DNA of 64,000 bases from Palsa-147 sp036513895 (GTDB lineage: Bacteria > Acidobacteriota > Terriglobia > Acidiferrales > UBA7541). The position numbers and the translations under genes are program-made. The stretch covers positions 1 through 64,000 of the forward strand of contig DATBYF010000048.1 in the NCBI GenBank assembly GCA_036513895.1. The letters run 5' to 3'. Positions 36,341 to 46,974 of the stretch are shown one piece after another (position 1 is the first letter of the stretch; each line of letters opens with the position of its first letter). Under the pieces are notes generated by a model that did not search any database, was not told the origin of the DNA, and saw nothing but the letters and a program-made list of their open reading frames with translations.

Positions 36341-39226
36341 TTACTGAGTAGCGGCAGAATCGCGAAGAAGTATGACGTCCGACTCGGTATGAATCCGAAG
36401 CATCGCGAGAGTTTTGCCATCAGGGGACCAATGCACGACCGAAACAAACTCCGATGGAAAATTCGTAATTTGGTGTCCGGCGGAGCCATCGAGCGGCTGA
36501 AGCCATAAATTGTCCACGCCGCCGGCGCGGATCGTGTATACCAACGCGCGTCCATCGGGCGTGAATCGGGGCCCGTCCGTAATATTCGGATTTGCTTCAA
36601 TCAATCGAATGCGCGGCTGAGAACCTTGATCAAGAGGGTCGAGAACAATTCTCTGTACGGTGGAAGCACCGGCCGCCGTTGTCGACGTCATGAACGCCAG
36701 CATCTTCCCATCCGGCGACAAGCCCAGATGAGTATCGCCAACGATAGCGTTCGGAATGACGGACCCTGGAACGACTTCCGGTTTGCTCGATCCATCGATA
36801 GGCACGCGCATTACATTGCCGTTGTTTTCGAAATAGTACGCCGCTTTCGAATCGGAAGAGCAGACAGGATTCAGATCAGCCTTGCCGAACGAGAGTTGCT
36901 TCGGATCGCCACCGTCGGCGTTGGTGCGCCAAATTGTGACTTTCTTGTCACCGCCGTGGTTAATCCAGCTAAACAGCAGCGTCTTCCCATCGGGACATAG
37001 GTTCAATCCGAAGATGGGAGAATTGCTCATGAGGACAGTCTTGCTGCTGGCGTCGGAGGAAATGCGGATTAGTTTGAAGTCTTCGACGAGATAGAAATCT
37101 CCGCCGCTCGTCCATGCGAAGTCGCTGAAGCTGCCGTTTTCCTGTGTCAGCGCCGGGCCGGGAACAGCCGGACCGGCGCCCGCCGCTGGAAAGAGAAAGA
37201 AGTTCCGCAGTGTCTTCTGCTGCACGGTGGCGAGGGTATTGCCGTCGCCGGAAACTGTTAGTGCTTGGTAGTTGTTCGTATCCTTGGTGATCGGCTGAAA
37301 TTTTCCTCCGGGATATGAGATCAGGCCGATTTGGAAACGGGAGTAGTTTGTGGACTGATCCTGGTAAAGAGCGAGCAAGCCCCTTCCGTTTGGAAGCCAC
37401 TCGATCCCTCGAATGAGTTTGTCCTTGAATCCGGCGATTGTTTTCACCTTGCCGGTATCTGTGTCGAAAAGCCGGATCGCGGTCAAGTCGTCGCCAAACT
37501 GAATTACCGCGGCCGCGATCTGATTGCTTCCGGGCATCCAGGCGATAAATTGAGTCGCTTCGGAGTTGGGTCCTCCCGCAAACATCTTCTCGCCCGTCCC
37601 GTCTGAATTGGCAACGAGAAATTGATATTTGCCCACGTCGGGATCGTTGTCGCGCATGTAGGCGATGCGCTTGCCGTCCGCTGAAAAAGCCACGTTGGAA
37701 TCAATGTCGCGGACAAGGACCTGCGGGGCGCCGCCGAGAACAGGCGCGCGATAAAGATCGAAGGCATCCAGCAGCGCGGTTTGCGACTTGCGAAAGTAGA
37801 TGTAGTTTCCATCCGGCGAAAACGCCAAGTCCGCGTAGCCCAGCTCCGACGGAGCGATTACCTGTGTGTCGCTGCTTGTCGGCACATGGCGCAACCACAG
37901 GCTGGACTTCCCGCCGCCGGTTAGCTCACTGAGGATATATTTCCCGTCGGGTGAGATCGCCGCGAGTGCCGACTTGCCGTTGTCGGTGACCTGTGAAATG
38001 GCGAAATTCTGGAACAGTGGAGCGCTCTTGCCGGCCAGAAGCGAATACACGCCGTAACCCGCCGCGGCCAAGACGATGAGCGCAACGAGGAGGCCAGCCG
38101 ACAGTCCGAGTTTGTGTTGCTTCGCCGTTTCGACCACGACGGAGCTACCGGAAGCATGAGCCGGCTGCGCCGCTCCGCTTTCCAGGTGAACTCCTCGGCT
38201 GCTCTCAGCGGTAACCGCTGGGTGCCGGGAGGAAGAAGCTATAGTCGCGCCGGCAGAAGATAACCTCTGCGCAGCCGAACTTGCGCTTTCTGCCGTAACA
38301 ACATCATCCGGCAACTGTTGGGCAAATGATGCCGACTTGCTCGAATCCGAATCGCGCTTTAGCCGCTGCAGATCGGCGCGCATCTCGGCGGCGCTCTGGT
38401 ATCGCAGCTTACGATTTTTTTCGAGTGCTTTGCTGATGATTCGTTCGAGTTCGGCCGGGACATCTGGATTCAGCCGCACGGGCGCAACGGGCAATCGCTC
38501 GAGAATGGCGTTCGTGACGACGCCAGAAGTGTCGCCCCGAAACGGCAGAACGCCTGTCACCATCTCGTAGATAACCACGCCAAACGAGAAAAGGTCGGTG
38601 CGCGCATCGAGTTCTTCGCCACGCACTTGCTCCGGCGACATGTAAGCAACCGTGCCTACGGCCGTGCCGGGGCTTGTAAGCATTGCACCGATGGCATCGG
38701 CGGTCTCACCAACTGAATCAGTCGAAGAGCCGCGCGCCTGGACAAGTTTCGCCAGACCGAAGTCAAGAATCTTCACCTGTTCCCGCTTCGTGAGGAAAAT
38801 GTTCGCGGGCTTGATGTCGCGGTGGACGATTCCCTCGGTGTGCGCCGCGTCGAGCGCGTCGGCAATCTGTGCCGAAATTTCCAGCGCTTCCTGCACAGGG
38901 AGGGACTTACCCGATATGCGATGCTTGAGCGTCTGGCCCTTCATCAACTCCATGGCAATGAAGGGGCGGCCATCGTGCTGGCCGATCTCGTAAATCGTGC
39001 AGATATTGGGATGATTCAGCGCCGAGGCAGCGCGAGCTTCGCGCTGAAAGCGTTCGAGGGCTTGCCGGTCACTCGAGACGTCGTCGGGCAGAAATTTCAA
39101 TGCGACGTGGCGGCCAAGGCTTTCGTCCTCAGCCTCATAGACGACGCCCATTCCGCCGCCCCCGAGTTTTTCAAGGACGCGATAGTGGGAAATTGAACGA
39201 CCGGACAGTGGGGCGGAATCAGGCAT
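36341..39226 (-). CDS. Transmembrane Ser/Thr protein kinase with beta-propeller ectodomain (copy B)
   Basis: 961 residues with the same architecture as copy A: kinase (about 14-280; GGGGMGVVYEAED, HRDIKPANIF, DFGLAKL, GTVAYMSPEQVRGEELDARTD), an Ala/Ser-rich linker, one TM helix (about 377-400) and an SPDGKY-repeat propeller. Similarity runs end to end, so the pair arose by tandem duplication, but the linkers and ectodomains have diverged, suggesting different ligands. It lies upstream of copy A in the same direction, each with its own promoter. Confidence 0.88.
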   Translation of the reverse strand: MPDSAPLSGRSISHYRVLEKLGGGGMGVVYEAEDESLGRHVALKFLPDDVSSDRQALERFQREARAASALNHPNICTIYEIGQHDGRPFIAMELMKGQTLKHRISGKSLPVQEALEISAQIADALDAAHTEGIVHRDIKPANIFLTKREQVKILDFGLAKLVQARGSSTDSVGETADAIGAMLTSPGTAVGTVAYMSPEQVRGEELDARTDLFSFGVVIYEMVTGVLPFRGDTSGVVTNAILERLPVAPVRLNPDVPAELERIISKALEKNRKLRYQSAAEMRADLQRLKRDSDSSKSASFAQQLPDDVVTAESASSAAQRLSSAGATIASSSRHPAVTAESSRGVHLESGAAQPAHASGSSVVVETAKQHKLGLSAGLLVALIVLAAAGYGVYSLLAGKSAPLFQNFAISQVTDNGKSALAAISPDGKYILSELTGGGKSSLWLRHVPTSSDTQVIAPSELGYADLAFSPDGNYIYFRKSQTALLDAFDLYRAPVLGGAPQVLVRDIDSNVAFSADGKRIAYMRDNDPDVGKYQFLVANSDGTGEKMFAGGPNSEATQFIAWMPGSNQIAAAVIQFGDDLTAIRLFDTDTGKVKTIAGFKDKLIRGIEWLPNGRGLLALYQDQSTNYSRFQIGLISYPGGKFQPITKDTNNYQALTVSGDGNTLATVQQKTLRNFFLFPAAGAGPAVPGPALTQENGSFSDFAWTSGGDFYLVEDFKLIRISSDASSKTVLMSNSPIFGLNLCPDGKTLLFSWINHGGDKKVTIWRTNADGGDPKQLSFGKADLNPVCSSDSKAAYYFENNGNVMRVPIDGSSKPEVVPGSVIPNAIVGDTHLGLSPDGKMLAFMTSTTAAGASTVQRIVLDPLDQGSQPRIRLIEANPNITDGPRFTPDGRALVYTIRAGGVDNLWLQPLDGSAGHQITNFPSEFVSVVHWSPDGKTLAMLRIHTESDVILLRDSAATQ

Positions 39227-39234
39227 GGATGCGA

Positions 39235-39263
39235 ATGTTATGCTGCGAACCTACTCAAGTCAA
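39235..39263 (-). promoter_or_regulatory. Sigma-70 promoter of kinase copy B, probably giving a leaderless mRNA
   Basis: Minus strand TTGACT, 17-base spacer, TAACAT, then eight bases to the ATG at 39226. Spacer and flanks (GCGTTGACTTGA and GCAGCATAA) are shared with copy A, so the promoter was duplicated along with the gene. Confidence 0.65.
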
Positions 39264-39291
39264 CGCGGGGCATCGCTTTAGGTGCGTCGTG

Positions 39292-42200
39292 CTAGGCTGG
39301 ATTGGGGGATGGATTTGGCGTCGAGCTGGATTCGGACTGAGTTTCTTCGTCCTTATGTCCAAATCGGACAAAAACCGGTAGGAGAAGCAAAATCGCCAGC
39401 GGGGATGTGACCATGCCGCCGACGACCACGCGGGCGAGCGGTTGCTGAGCTTGAGCGCCGATTCCGCTTGATAGCGCGGCCGGCAAGAGACCGAGTCCCG
39501 CGGCGGTGCAAGCCATCATCACGGCGCGCATTTCTGCCAGCGCGCCTCGTTCGATGCCGCCAGCGATGTGCGAGCGCTTCATTCCTTCACGAATGCCGGA
39601 CAAAAACACCACTCCGCCGAGGGTTGCGACGCCAATGATTGAAGCGAATCCGACCGCCGCGGAGATGCTGAATGGAGTGCCAGTGACGGCGAGCGCAAGA
39701 ACGCCGCCGATGGCACAAAATGGAAGCGTGGCGAGAATCAAGAGCGCGTCACGCAGAGACTGGAAGGTCATGAATAGCAGCGCGAGAATAATCAACAAGC
39801 TGATGGGCAGGACGATCGCCAGTCGCCGCTGCTCTTTCTGCAGTGCGTCGTACTCGCCGGCCCACTCATAGTGGTAGCCCTCCGGCAATTGAACTTTTCC
39901 GGCGAGCGTGCCCTCGACTTCGTTCATTGTGCTGGCGAGGTCGCGGCCGCGGACGCTGAATTTCACGGGAATGTATCGGCGCCCGTTTTCGCGATAGATC
40001 ATGAAGGCACCCGATTGCAAATCCACGTGAGCCACTTGCCCCAGCGGGACGCTGCTGCCGTCGGGCGTGGGAAGCAGGATGCTGCGGATGGCTTCCGGGC
40101 TTTGCCGATATTCCGGCTTGTAGCGGATCACAAAATCGAAACGGCGATCGCCTTCGAGAATTTGGGTCGCCGCCTGGCCGCCCACGGCCGCTTGAACGGC
40201 CGAATTAATGTCCGAGGCCATCAGGCCGTAACGCGCGCTTTCCGTGCGATCGATCGAAACGATTAATTGCGGCTGGCCCGTTTCGGGGAAGACACCGAGG
40301 TCCGTGACGCCTTTCACGCCTGCCATCTTGTCGCGAATTTCTCCGGCTTTCGCGACCAGGACGTCTATATCGTCGCCGAAAAGCTTGAGGGAATTCTCGC
40401 CTTTGACGCCGGACATGGCTTCTTCGACGTTGTCTTGAATATTCTGCGAGAAATTGAAATCAATGCCGGGAAACTTGGTGAGGCGCTCGTTCATCTGGCG
40501 GATCAGCTCGGGCTTGGTCAGTGGGCCCCAGCGATCGGCAGGTTTGAGTTGGACGAAGAACTCGATGTTGTTGAATGTGGTGATATCGGTCCCGTCGTCC
40601 GGGCGGCCAAGCTGGGATACCACCTGAGTCACAACCGGGAAATCGCGCAAGATGGTGCGAATTTCGTTGGAGAGGCGCGTGGCCGATTCGAGCGAAACAT
40701 CCTGCGGCAATACGGCGCGCACCCATAGATTGCCTTCCTCGAGCTGCGGCATGAATTCTCCGCCGAGGAAAAACATGACTCCGAGAGTGGCCGCGAGCGC
40801 CAGAATCGCCAACGCGAGGACGCCTTTGCGATGCGCCAGCACTCGGGGCAATAATTTGGCGTAGCGCATCCGCAACCACGCGACGATAAACGTCATTTTT
40901 TCTTTCGGGTGATGATGCTGGCCTGGATTTTCCTCGACGGGCTCCTCTCTGTGCGCGGCGCCGAATGAAGCGAGGGTCGGCGCGATGAGCAGCGAAAATA
41001 AGAGTGCTCCGAGCAGCGCGTAACCGTATGTTGCCGACATCGGCGCGAAGATCTTGCCGGGGACGCCGCGCATGGTGAAGAGCGGAATTAGCGCGACGAT
41101 GATGACCATTACTGAAAACAAGACCGGGGTCGCTGCAGCCGCTGTCGCATCCGCGATCACGTCGAAAACTTGCTCGCCGGGGCGAATGGTCTGCAGGCGG
41201 CGATGGATTCGCTCGAGGACAATGATCGCGGCATCGACAAGAATGCCGAAATCGATGGCGCCGATGGAGATCAGGTTTGCCGATACTCCTGTGGACACCA
41301 TCAGCGCGAACGCAAAAAGTAGAGAGCACGGAATAGCGAGCGCGGTGATGAGCGACAGGCGGATATTGCCGAGGAACAACAGCAGAACCGTCGTCACGAG
41401 GATTAGTCCCATCAAGACAACGTGCCGCACGGTTCCCGTTGTGACGTTGATGAGGTCGGTGCGGTCGTAAATCGGAACGATATGAATCCCGTGCGGCAAC
41501 AGTCCGTTATTGAGCTGGTTCACTTTTACGCGCAGGGCCGCGAGCGCCGGAAGCGATTTCTCCCCGCGTTGCAACAGGACGATGCCCTCGACGATATCGT
41601 TCTGAGCGTCGGCGCCGACCAATCCTAAGCGCGGTTGATAGCCTTCGTGGACGTCGCCAACGTCGCCGAGAAACACGGGCACGCCATTGCGTGACGTGAG
41701 GACGATATTGCGCATGTCGTGCAGACTGTGGAGCAACCCGAGGCCGCGGACGTTGACGCTCTGGCTGCCGTACGTCAGATAGTTTCCACCCGCGTTGGAA
41801 TTGCTTGCGGTGACTGCTGTGACCACTTGCGGAAGAGGCACGCCATATTGCAACAGCTTCCGCGGATCGATTTCGGCCTGATATTGCTTCGTCGTGCCGC
41901 CGAAAGTGGTGATATCAATGATTCCCGGCACCTGCTTCAGCTCGCGGGTAACGAACCAATCTTGTGTGGCCTTCAGTTCATTCAGCGTATAGCCATTGCC
42001 TTCGAGTTTGTAACGGTAGATCTCGCCGATGGGCGACCAAGGGGATAGTTGGGGTGTGAGATTTTGCGGCAAGGTCACGAGTTGCAGGCGATTCAAAACT
42101 TCCTGGCGATCCCAGAGATAATCGCTGTCGTAATCGAAATAGAGTTTTACGTCGCTGAGGCCGAATACGCTGATCGAACGAATGTACTGAATGCGCGGAA

Positions 42201-42423
42201 TGCCGAAGAGCGTCGTCTCTTCCGGTACGGTAATCTGGCGCTCCATCTCTTCCGCCGACCATGCCGGATTCTGGGTGATCACTTCAACGAGAGGTGGCGA
42301 GGGATCGGGGTAGGCTTCGATGTTGAGGCCGTGAAAAATGTAAAGCCCGCCGGCCAGCCAGGCTACGAGGGCCAGAATGACCAGAGGGCGGAACTGCAGA
42401 AGGTAGCGGGTCAAGGCTCGCAT
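39292..42423 (-). CDS. Heavy-metal efflux RND permease (CzcA/HME type), pump 1
   Basis: 1043 residues, typical of the HME-RND family. The TM4 proton-relay motif is DFGILVDAAIIVLERI, as in Czc-type pumps. Two large periplasmic loops and duplicated TM halves are evident. It begins nine bases after its adaptor gene at 42433. The end HKDEETQSESSSTPNPSPNPA is a low-complexity hydrophilic tail. It would export divalent cations (Zn, Co, Cd, Ni) or Cu/Ag with the adaptor and an outer-membrane channel, which is missing here. Confidence 0.85.
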   Translation of the reverse strand: MRALTRYLLQFRPLVILALVAWLAGGLYIFHGLNIEAYPDPSPPLVEVITQNPAWSAEEMERQITVPEETTLFGIPRIQYIRSISVFGLSDVKLYFDYDSDYLWDRQEVLNRLQLVTLPQNLTPQLSPWSPIGEIYRYKLEGNGYTLNELKATQDWFVTRELKQVPGIIDITTFGGTTKQYQAEIDPRKLLQYGVPLPQVVTAVTASNSNAGGNYLTYGSQSVNVRGLGLLHSLHDMRNIVLTSRNGVPVFLGDVGDVHEGYQPRLGLVGADAQNDIVEGIVLLQRGEKSLPALAALRVKVNQLNNGLLPHGIHIVPIYDRTDLINVTTGTVRHVVLMGLILVTTVLLLFLGNIRLSLITALAIPCSLLFAFALMVSTGVSANLISIGAIDFGILVDAAIIVLERIHRRLQTIRPGEQVFDVIADATAAAATPVLFSVMVIIVALIPLFTMRGVPGKIFAPMSATYGYALLGALLFSLLIAPTLASFGAAHREEPVEENPGQHHHPKEKMTFIVAWLRMRYAKLLPRVLAHRKGVLALAILALAATLGVMFFLGGEFMPQLEEGNLWVRAVLPQDVSLESATRLSNEIRTILRDFPVVTQVVSQLGRPDDGTDITTFNNIEFFVQLKPADRWGPLTKPELIRQMNERLTKFPGIDFNFSQNIQDNVEEAMSGVKGENSLKLFGDDIDVLVAKAGEIRDKMAGVKGVTDLGVFPETGQPQLIVSIDRTESARYGLMASDINSAVQAAVGGQAATQILEGDRRFDFVIRYKPEYRQSPEAIRSILLPTPDGSSVPLGQVAHVDLQSGAFMIYRENGRRYIPVKFSVRGRDLASTMNEVEGTLAGKVQLPEGYHYEWAGEYDALQKEQRRLAIVLPISLLIILALLFMTFQSLRDALLILATLPFCAIGGVLALAVTGTPFSISAAVGFASIIGVATLGGVVFLSGIREGMKRSHIAGGIERGALAEMRAVMMACTAAGLGLLPAALSSGIGAQAQQPLARVVVGGMVTSPLAILLLLPVFVRFGHKDEETQSESSSTPNPSPNPA

Positions 42424-42432
42424 GATTATTCG

Positions 42433-43539
42433 CTAGCTCGCCCGCACCAGAAGCGCTCCTTCGGTCACCACGGTCTCGCCGACCTGTAGGCCCTGCGTGA
42501 TCTCGACGTCAGAACCGACGGCGCGGCCGGGTGTGACCGCACGTTTTTCAAAATGGCCAGGGGATTTTTGAACGAATACAAAGACCCCGCCCGATTCTCG
42601 AAGCAGCGCGCTCGTGGGAACCTGGATTCCGTTTAAGGTAGCGCGCAAAACACGGATGGAAGCGAACATTTCCGGCTTTAACTTTTCACCGGGATTGGGC
42701 AGAACAACGCGCAGCCTCAGAGCATGCGTGACTGGATCAATCGCGTCGCCCACGTTGCCCACGCGGCCTTCCAAAGTTAGTCCCGGATAAGCGCTGACGG
42801 AAATCTGCGCGCGATCGCCGGACTTCACGCCGACAATGTCTTTCTCGTAGACGTCGCCAAGCACCCATACGGTGGACAGATCGGCGAGCGTATACAGTGG
42901 AGCGGGCGCATCGAGGGATTTCGAAAATTCTCCAGGTGATGCCCCGATATCGAGCACGACGGCGTCGCGCGGCGCCGTTATGGCCAGGCGATCCATTGCG
43001 CCTTCAGGCGATGCGCCCAGAACCTTGAGTTGGGTTTGAGCCCGGTTGACTTCGGATTTCGCGGTATTGTCGTCCGCAACCGCCTGCTGGTAATCCTTTT
43101 CCGCGATGGCTTTGTGCTGGTAGAGATCGGCAGCGCGTTCGAGGGCTCGGGCTTTGAGTTCCGCGTCCGTTTTCGCTTTCTGATAATCGGATCGCGCCGC
43201 GGCGACGTCGCTGCTATCGAGAACCGCGATCACCTGGCCACGATGTACGCGGTCGCCTGGCCGAACTTCCACGGATGTCACGCGTCCGCCGAGGGGCGGA
43301 TAGACGCGGATTACCTTTGTCGGATCGGGCGCTACGCGGCCCGGAATTTCGAGATAGTCGGGAACGGATTTCTTCGCGAGAACGACCGTTTGGACGCCGG
43401 ATGAATTCGCCGGAATCGAGATTTCCGACGGCGCGCTGCTCGAATCGGCAGGAGGCGCAGGGGCCTGTTGCTGCTGAGCCGGGGTGCCGCAGGCAGTCAT
43501 CGCAGCCGCCATGACTGCGGAGATTAGTAAGCGCCTCAT
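42433..43539 (-). CDS. RND periplasmic adaptor lipoprotein, pump 1
   Basis: 368 residues from the ATG at 43539. A lipoprotein signal MRRLLISAVMAAAMTACGTP places the lipid-bearing Cys at 17. The family's lipoyl and hairpin regions follow (RPGDRVHRGQVIAVLDSSDV, then a coiled coil) and the beta-barrel contains SVSAYPGLTLEGRVGNVGDAIDP. It pairs with the permease downstream. A Fur-like palindrome lies 45 bases upstream of the start. It is shorter than classical CzcB and lacks an obvious His-rich metal-binding end. Confidence 0.82.
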   Translation of the reverse strand: MRRLLISAVMAAAMTACGTPAQQQQAPAPPADSSSAPSEISIPANSSGVQTVVLAKKSVPDYLEIPGRVAPDPTKVIRVYPPLGGRVTSVEVRPGDRVHRGQVIAVLDSSDVAAARSDYQKAKTDAELKARALERAADLYQHKAIAEKDYQQAVADDNTAKSEVNRAQTQLKVLGASPEGAMDRLAITAPRDAVVLDIGASPGEFSKSLDAPAPLYTLADLSTVWVLGDVYEKDIVGVKSGDRAQISVSAYPGLTLEGRVGNVGDAIDPVTHALRLRVVLPNPGEKLKPEMFASIRVLRATLNGIQVPTSALLRESGGVFVFVQKSPGHFEKRAVTPGRAVGSDVEITQGLQVGETVVTEGALLVRAS

Positions 43540-43583
43540 GCTCGTATTTTCATAATCGTGATGGCGTTTCAGGCTGGGTTTCA

Positions 43584-43596
43584 AATGATTCTCATT
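43584..43596. promoter_or_regulatory. Fur-like palindrome upstream of pump 1
   Basis: AATGATTCTCATT agrees with the central part of the classical Fur box (AATGATWATCATT) at 11 of 13 positions and has perfect 5-base arms. It sits in the 285-base gap before the pump-1 adaptor, which holds no gene that I can recognise. Metal-responsive control by a Fur-family protein is inferred. Confidence 0.4.
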
Positions 43597-43824
43597 CCTT
43601 CGATTGCGAAGCAAAATTCGCGCCTTTAGATAGATGCGATAGATGAACCAGCGGCAAGAGATTCTTAGCCATGTACTATTACTCTACACTGAGAACATAG
43701 TTCCCTTAAAAAGAGATGTGTTGCGATGCGAAAAGACTGAGAACAAAGGAGGAATCGCGAGGTGCCGTCTAACGAGAGGGTGAAAGTTCGGAGTTTTATT
43801 GGAACCTAGCGGCGGCGAGGCAAT

Positions 43825-46800
43825 CTACACGCTCGCTTCGAAGTCTGGCTCGACGTCGGGAAGCCTGTCACCCTCTCGGGCGAACCATACGTAAAGAGTG
43901 GGGAGGATAAAAATGCTCATGGCCAAATTCACCATCAGGCCTCCGACGATGACGATTGCGAATGGCCTCTGTGAATCGGAGCCAATGGCATGAGACAGCG
44001 CCGCTGGCAGCAATCCCAGCGTCGCTACGAGCATCGTCATCATGATCGGGCGGAGCCTCAGGACGGCGCCTTCAATCGCGGAGTCTTCGATTGAGTGTCC
44101 TCGGGCGCGGAGCTGGTTGATATATTCGAGCATAATCACGCCGGTTTGTACTGACACGCCGAACAGTGCCAGGAATCCGACGCCGGACGAAACACTGAAA
44201 TGGGTGCCGGTAAACAGCAGTGCCAAGAGGCCGCCGAAGCTACCCATCACAACCGTTGCGAGAATAAGAGCGGCCCACTTTGGGGAGCGAAACATCATGT
44301 ACAGGATCAGGTAGATCACCATGATCGTTAGCGGGACGATCACTAACAACCGCGCTTCGGCGCGTTTCTCACTTTCGTATTCGCCTTCCCAATCAATATG
44401 GTATCCGCGGGGCAATTGAACCTGGGCGTTTACTTTCTTGATCGCTTCCTCAACAGCGCTGCCTAGATCGCGGCCGCGCACGCTGTACTTAATTGCGACA
44501 TATCGCTCGTTTCCCTCGCGGTAGATTTCTGAAGCGCCGTCCTGTTCTTTAATTTTGCAAAGCTGTGCGAGCGAGACCCGTTCGCCCGATGGCGACAGCA
44601 AACGAATATTCTCGATAGCTTGCTCGGTTGTGCGGTACTGCGGGAGATAGCGCAGAACGAGGTCGTACCGCGCCTCGCCTTGTAATACTTGAGTCAGAGC
44701 GGTACCGCCCGCGGCGGTTTGGATGGCATCCTGAATGTCCGATACGTTGATCTGATAGCGTGCGGCTTGCTCGCGGTCTACCTCGAAATTGATATTTGGC
44801 TGGCCGAGGGCACGAAACACGCCGAGATCCTCGATTCCCTTGACCTGGCGCATCACGTTCACGATCTGATCGGCCTTTTCCTCGAGTACTTTCAAATCAT
44901 CGCCATAAACCTTCGTTGCGAGCTCGCCCTTCACCCCGCTCACCGCTTCTTCCATGTTGTCTTCGATGGGCTGAGAAAAACCCCAAGTCACGCCGGGGAT
45001 TTTCTCCAGCTCCCGGTTCATAGCCGCAATCAGCTCATCCTTGTTTTCATGAAAGACAGGCCGCCACTCTTCTTTGGGCTTCAGATCCACGAAGAATTCG
45101 GTATTGAAAAAGCCTGTCGTATCCGTTCCATCATCTGGGCGTCCTACCTGACTCCAGCACTGAGGCACTTCGGGAAACGAACAAAGTAGAGTCCGTGCCT
45201 GATTCATCACGCGGATACCTTCGGTTGGTCCGGTGCTAGGCACAAGCGTACCGCGCACCCAGAGCGCGCCTTCATCCAAGTGAGGTAGGAATTCAGAACC
45301 GATCACGCCGCCGAACGTGAGATAGATGGCGATGAGCAAACCCGCGGCCGCTACGCCAATCGTGACCAGACGATGCTCGATCGCCCACCTCGCAGCACTG
45401 CGATATCTCGTTTTCAAGAACTCCATCACCGGATTGCGCCATTCGCGCACGCCCTTCCCGAAGAAGAAACTGGCTAAAACCGGCGCGATGACAATGGAGA
45501 ATATGATGGCGCCGAGGAGTGCAAACGTGACTGTCCATGCCATGGGCTTGAATAGGCGACCCTCCACACGCTGCAAAGTGAAAATCGGCAAATACGCAGT
45601 GATGATAATTGCGATGGCATAAAATACAGGACGCTGGACTTCATGCGCGGCCTCGGCTATGACCTGGATCGGCTTCCTTCGATTATTGCCGTCCTGACGC
45701 TCGCTCATATGGCGGACAATGTTCTCGACCATTACCACTGCACCATCCACAACCATTCCGAAATCCAACGCGCCAAGCGACAGTAAGTTTGCAGGAATGC
45801 CCTTCAGGCTCAGACATGTGGCGGCGAACAACAGTGAAAAAGGGATGGTGAGCGCAACGATGATCGCTCCCCGAATATTCCCGAGGAATAGAAACAGAAT
45901 GATGGCGACGAGGATAATGCCTTCCGTCAGATTTCGCAGAACAGTGTGGGTTGTGAAGTGCACCAAGTCGCTGCGATCGATGAATGGAATCACCTTTACG
46001 CCGGCGGGCAGGATTCGCTCGTTCAGTTCTTTGACCTTCGCGTGAATCCCACGAAGCGCGACGTCTGCATTTGCGCCTTTACGCAAGAGCACGATTCCTG
46101 AAACCACATCGCCGTCATCGATGATTTTGCCGTCTTCGCGATGGATTGCTTTCGCAGTCTGCCCGAGCCGGATTTTCGGTCCTTGCGCGACCTGAGCAAT
46201 ATCCTTTACACGAATGGGAGTGCCGTTCTTCGTGACGATGACAGTGTTTTCAATATCTTGGACGTTCTTTACAAGGCCCACTTCCCGGATATTCAGTTGT
46301 TGGAGGCCGGACTCGATAAAGCTGCCGCCGGCATTGGCGTTGTTGTTAGTAAGTTGCTGCTCCACCTGGGCGAGGCTGAGACCGTAGGAAATCAGCTTAT
46401 CGGGGTCAACGCGAACCTGATACTCGCGGGTGGGACCTCCGAAGCTCGATACGTCAACCACATCCGGGACAGCTTTGAAATTCTTTTCGATGACCCAGTC
46501 TTCGATTGACTTCAACTCCATCGGGTCGTATTGGGGATTCGTACTGTGCAGGGTATAAAAATAGATTTGACCTACCGGACTCCAGTCCGTACCCATTTGA
46601 GGATTGATCCCAGGCGGCAAGGTAACCTGCGAAAGTCTTTCAAGCACTCTCTCGCGGTCCCAAGCATTCTCCTCCTCATCATCGAATATCAGCTTTAGAT
46701 CCGAGAGCCCGAACAACGAAAACGATCGCAGGTGGGTTATGTGCGGGATTCCGCTCATCTGAATTTCGAGCGGAATGGTGACTTGCTGCTCGATTTGTTC

Positions 46801-46974
46801 CGCGGAGATCCCCGGCCACTGCGTGATGATCTCGACATAGTTGTCCGCCACGTCGGGATAGGCTTCTACGGGAAGTTGATGAAATGACACCGCACCCCAG
46901 CCGAATAGAAAAAGAGCGGCTGCGAGGACGAGGAGACGATTCTCTAAAGCGAAATCGACAACCTTGCGGATCAT
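43825..46974 (-). CDS. Heavy-metal efflux RND permease (CzcA/HME type), pump 2
   Basis: 1049 residues; a distant paralogue of pump 1 rather than a recent copy. The TM4 motif DFGMVVDGAVVMVENI is of Czc/Ncc type. The start codon directly abuts the adaptor stop (46974/46975), so the pair is co-translated. RND signature segments near the C-terminus include GVGFLALFGVSVQTGVIMLEY. Substrate metal is not readable. No outer-membrane factor gene is present. Confidence 0.86.
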   Translation of the reverse strand: MIRKVVDFALENRLLVLAAALFLFGWGAVSFHQLPVEAYPDVADNYVEIITQWPGISAEQIEQQVTIPLEIQMSGIPHITHLRSFSLFGLSDLKLIFDDEEENAWDRERVLERLSQVTLPPGINPQMGTDWSPVGQIYFYTLHSTNPQYDPMELKSIEDWVIEKNFKAVPDVVDVSSFGGPTREYQVRVDPDKLISYGLSLAQVEQQLTNNNANAGGSFIESGLQQLNIREVGLVKNVQDIENTVIVTKNGTPIRVKDIAQVAQGPKIRLGQTAKAIHREDGKIIDDGDVVSGIVLLRKGANADVALRGIHAKVKELNERILPAGVKVIPFIDRSDLVHFTTHTVLRNLTEGIILVAIILFLFLGNIRGAIIVALTIPFSLLFAATCLSLKGIPANLLSLGALDFGMVVDGAVVMVENIVRHMSERQDGNNRRKPIQVIAEAAHEVQRPVFYAIAIIITAYLPIFTLQRVEGRLFKPMAWTVTFALLGAIIFSIVIAPVLASFFFGKGVREWRNPVMEFLKTRYRSAARWAIEHRLVTIGVAAAGLLIAIYLTFGGVIGSEFLPHLDEGALWVRGTLVPSTGPTEGIRVMNQARTLLCSFPEVPQCWSQVGRPDDGTDTTGFFNTEFFVDLKPKEEWRPVFHENKDELIAAMNRELEKIPGVTWGFSQPIEDNMEEAVSGVKGELATKVYGDDLKVLEEKADQIVNVMRQVKGIEDLGVFRALGQPNINFEVDREQAARYQINVSDIQDAIQTAAGGTALTQVLQGEARYDLVLRYLPQYRTTEQAIENIRLLSPSGERVSLAQLCKIKEQDGASEIYREGNERYVAIKYSVRGRDLGSAVEEAIKKVNAQVQLPRGYHIDWEGEYESEKRAEARLLVIVPLTIMVIYLILYMMFRSPKWAALILATVVMGSFGGLLALLFTGTHFSVSSGVGFLALFGVSVQTGVIMLEYINQLRARGHSIEDSAIEGAVLRLRPIMMTMLVATLGLLPAALSHAIGSDSQRPFAIVIVGGLMVNLAMSIFILPTLYVWFAREGDRLPDVEPDFEASV

